Below are positions 7,061 through 7,329 of a DNA stretch of 7,329 bases, piece by piece. The stretch is from positions 1 through 7,329 of the forward strand of contig CANNLO010000234.1 in NCBI GenBank assembly GCA_947505055.1. The letters run 5' to 3'. The stretch's first letter is position 1. Every line of letters starts with the position of its first letter. The notes below the pieces were generated by a model. That model had not been told where the DNA came from. It saw only the letters and a list, made by a program, of their open reading frames with translations, and ran no database searches. The stretch comes from Methylococcaceae bacterium. Lineage in GTDB: Bacteria > Pseudomonadota > Gammaproteobacteria > Methylococcales > Methylomonadaceae. Position numbers and translations under genes: made by a program.

Positions 7061-7329
7061 AAACCTAGCAAATTTTTGCTAGGTTGATTAAAAAATTTTC
7101 AAGCTTAGGAAATTTTTTCTGGACTGAATAAAAATACTTTAAGCCTAGGAAATGTTTTCTGAACTGATAAAAAGATTTTTAAGCCTAGAAAATCTTTTCT
7201 ACGCCGATTAAAAACATTTCAAGCTTATAAAATTTTTGCTGCGCTGAATAAAAATTTTTTAAGTCTAGGAAATTTTTTCTGAACTTAAAAAAAATATTTT
7301 AAGCCTAGAAAACTTTTGCTGAGTTGAAT
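7061..7329. repeat. Tandem array with exact 40-bp period, at least 6.7 units
   Basis: Units start at 7061, 7101, 7141, 7181, 7221, 7261 and 7301 (the last is cut by the window end) with no insertion or deletion between them. Each begins AAGCCTAGGAAA or a variant, continues TTTTTTCTGAACTGA and ends TAAAAATATTTT. Units differ from each other by scattered substitutions. The first 24 or so bases of each unit form an imperfect inverted repeat around an AAATTT core; the rest is an A/T-tract linker. Stops occur in every frame and the period is not a multiple of three, so it is not coding. There are no unique spacers, so it is not a CRISPR. The role is unknown; curvature, protein binding or a structured RNA are possibilities. 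Confidence 0.93.
7062..7085. terminator. Near-perfect palindrome at the hsdR-proximal end of the array
   Basis: AACCTAGCAAA-TT-TTTGCTAGGTT gives 11-bp arms around a two-base centre. It is the only perfect stem in the array. Read on the minus strand it is followed by a short run of T and then A-rich sequence, so it could act as a weak intrinsic terminator for transcripts entering from the right, insulating hsdR. The T-run is short and the stem is AT-rich, so this function is tentative. The palindrome itself is certain. Confidence 0.4.

Noticed and set aside
7061..7329. CRISPR array
   Set aside because: The whole 40-bp unit repeats with point differences throughout; there are no conserved repeats alternating with unique spacers and no cas genes nearby.

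Overview
The window carries one type I restriction-modification locus, written entirely on the minus strand in the order hsdR, hsdM, hsdS (right to left). It is flanked by a partial small gene at the left edge and by an AT-rich tandem repeat array at the right edge. Low to moderate GC, proteobacterial-looking Hsd proteins and dispersed GTTCCCAAGC/GCTTGGGAAC hairpins suggest a gammaproteobacterium. From memory, such hairpins are common in methanotrophs and in Beggiatoa/Thiothrix-like bacteria. This placement is inferred and not proven.

Layout from right to left. Positions 7061-7329 hold an array with an exact 40-bp period and at least 6.7 units; it runs off the window. About 115 bp of AT-rich leader follows, then hsdR (6944-3873). 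All nuclease and helicase motifs of hsdR are present, but two in-frame nonsense codons cut it into three pieces. Between hsdR and hsdM lie about 635 bp of rearranged DNA: the first ~35 codons of hsdM are present as two extra, broken copies upstream of the real gene. Each copy is joined to a composite hairpin element. hsdM (about 3237-1554) keeps its SAM-binding and NPPF motifs but is frameshifted at a run of eight A (T on the coding strand). hsdS (1564-359) is intact, has two target recognition domains, and overlaps hsdM by 11 bp. Downstream come an imperfect inverted repeat and the start of a divergent-looking small antitoxin-like gene that runs off the left edge.

How it would work: HsdS would choose the asymmetric bipartite target, HsdM would methylate adenine in it, and HsdR would translocate and cut unmodified DNA. 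As read, R and M are broken and only S is intact, so the locus is decaying or switched off. The A8 tract in hsdM could be reversible by slippage or could be a sequencing error. The hsdR stops are single-base substitutions in an otherwise open frame of about 1,023 codons, which points to recent loss.

I see no convincing new defence system. The least explained structures are the 40-bp phased array upstream of hsdR and the triplicated hsdM 5' end, in which a repeat element now supplies the gene's start region.
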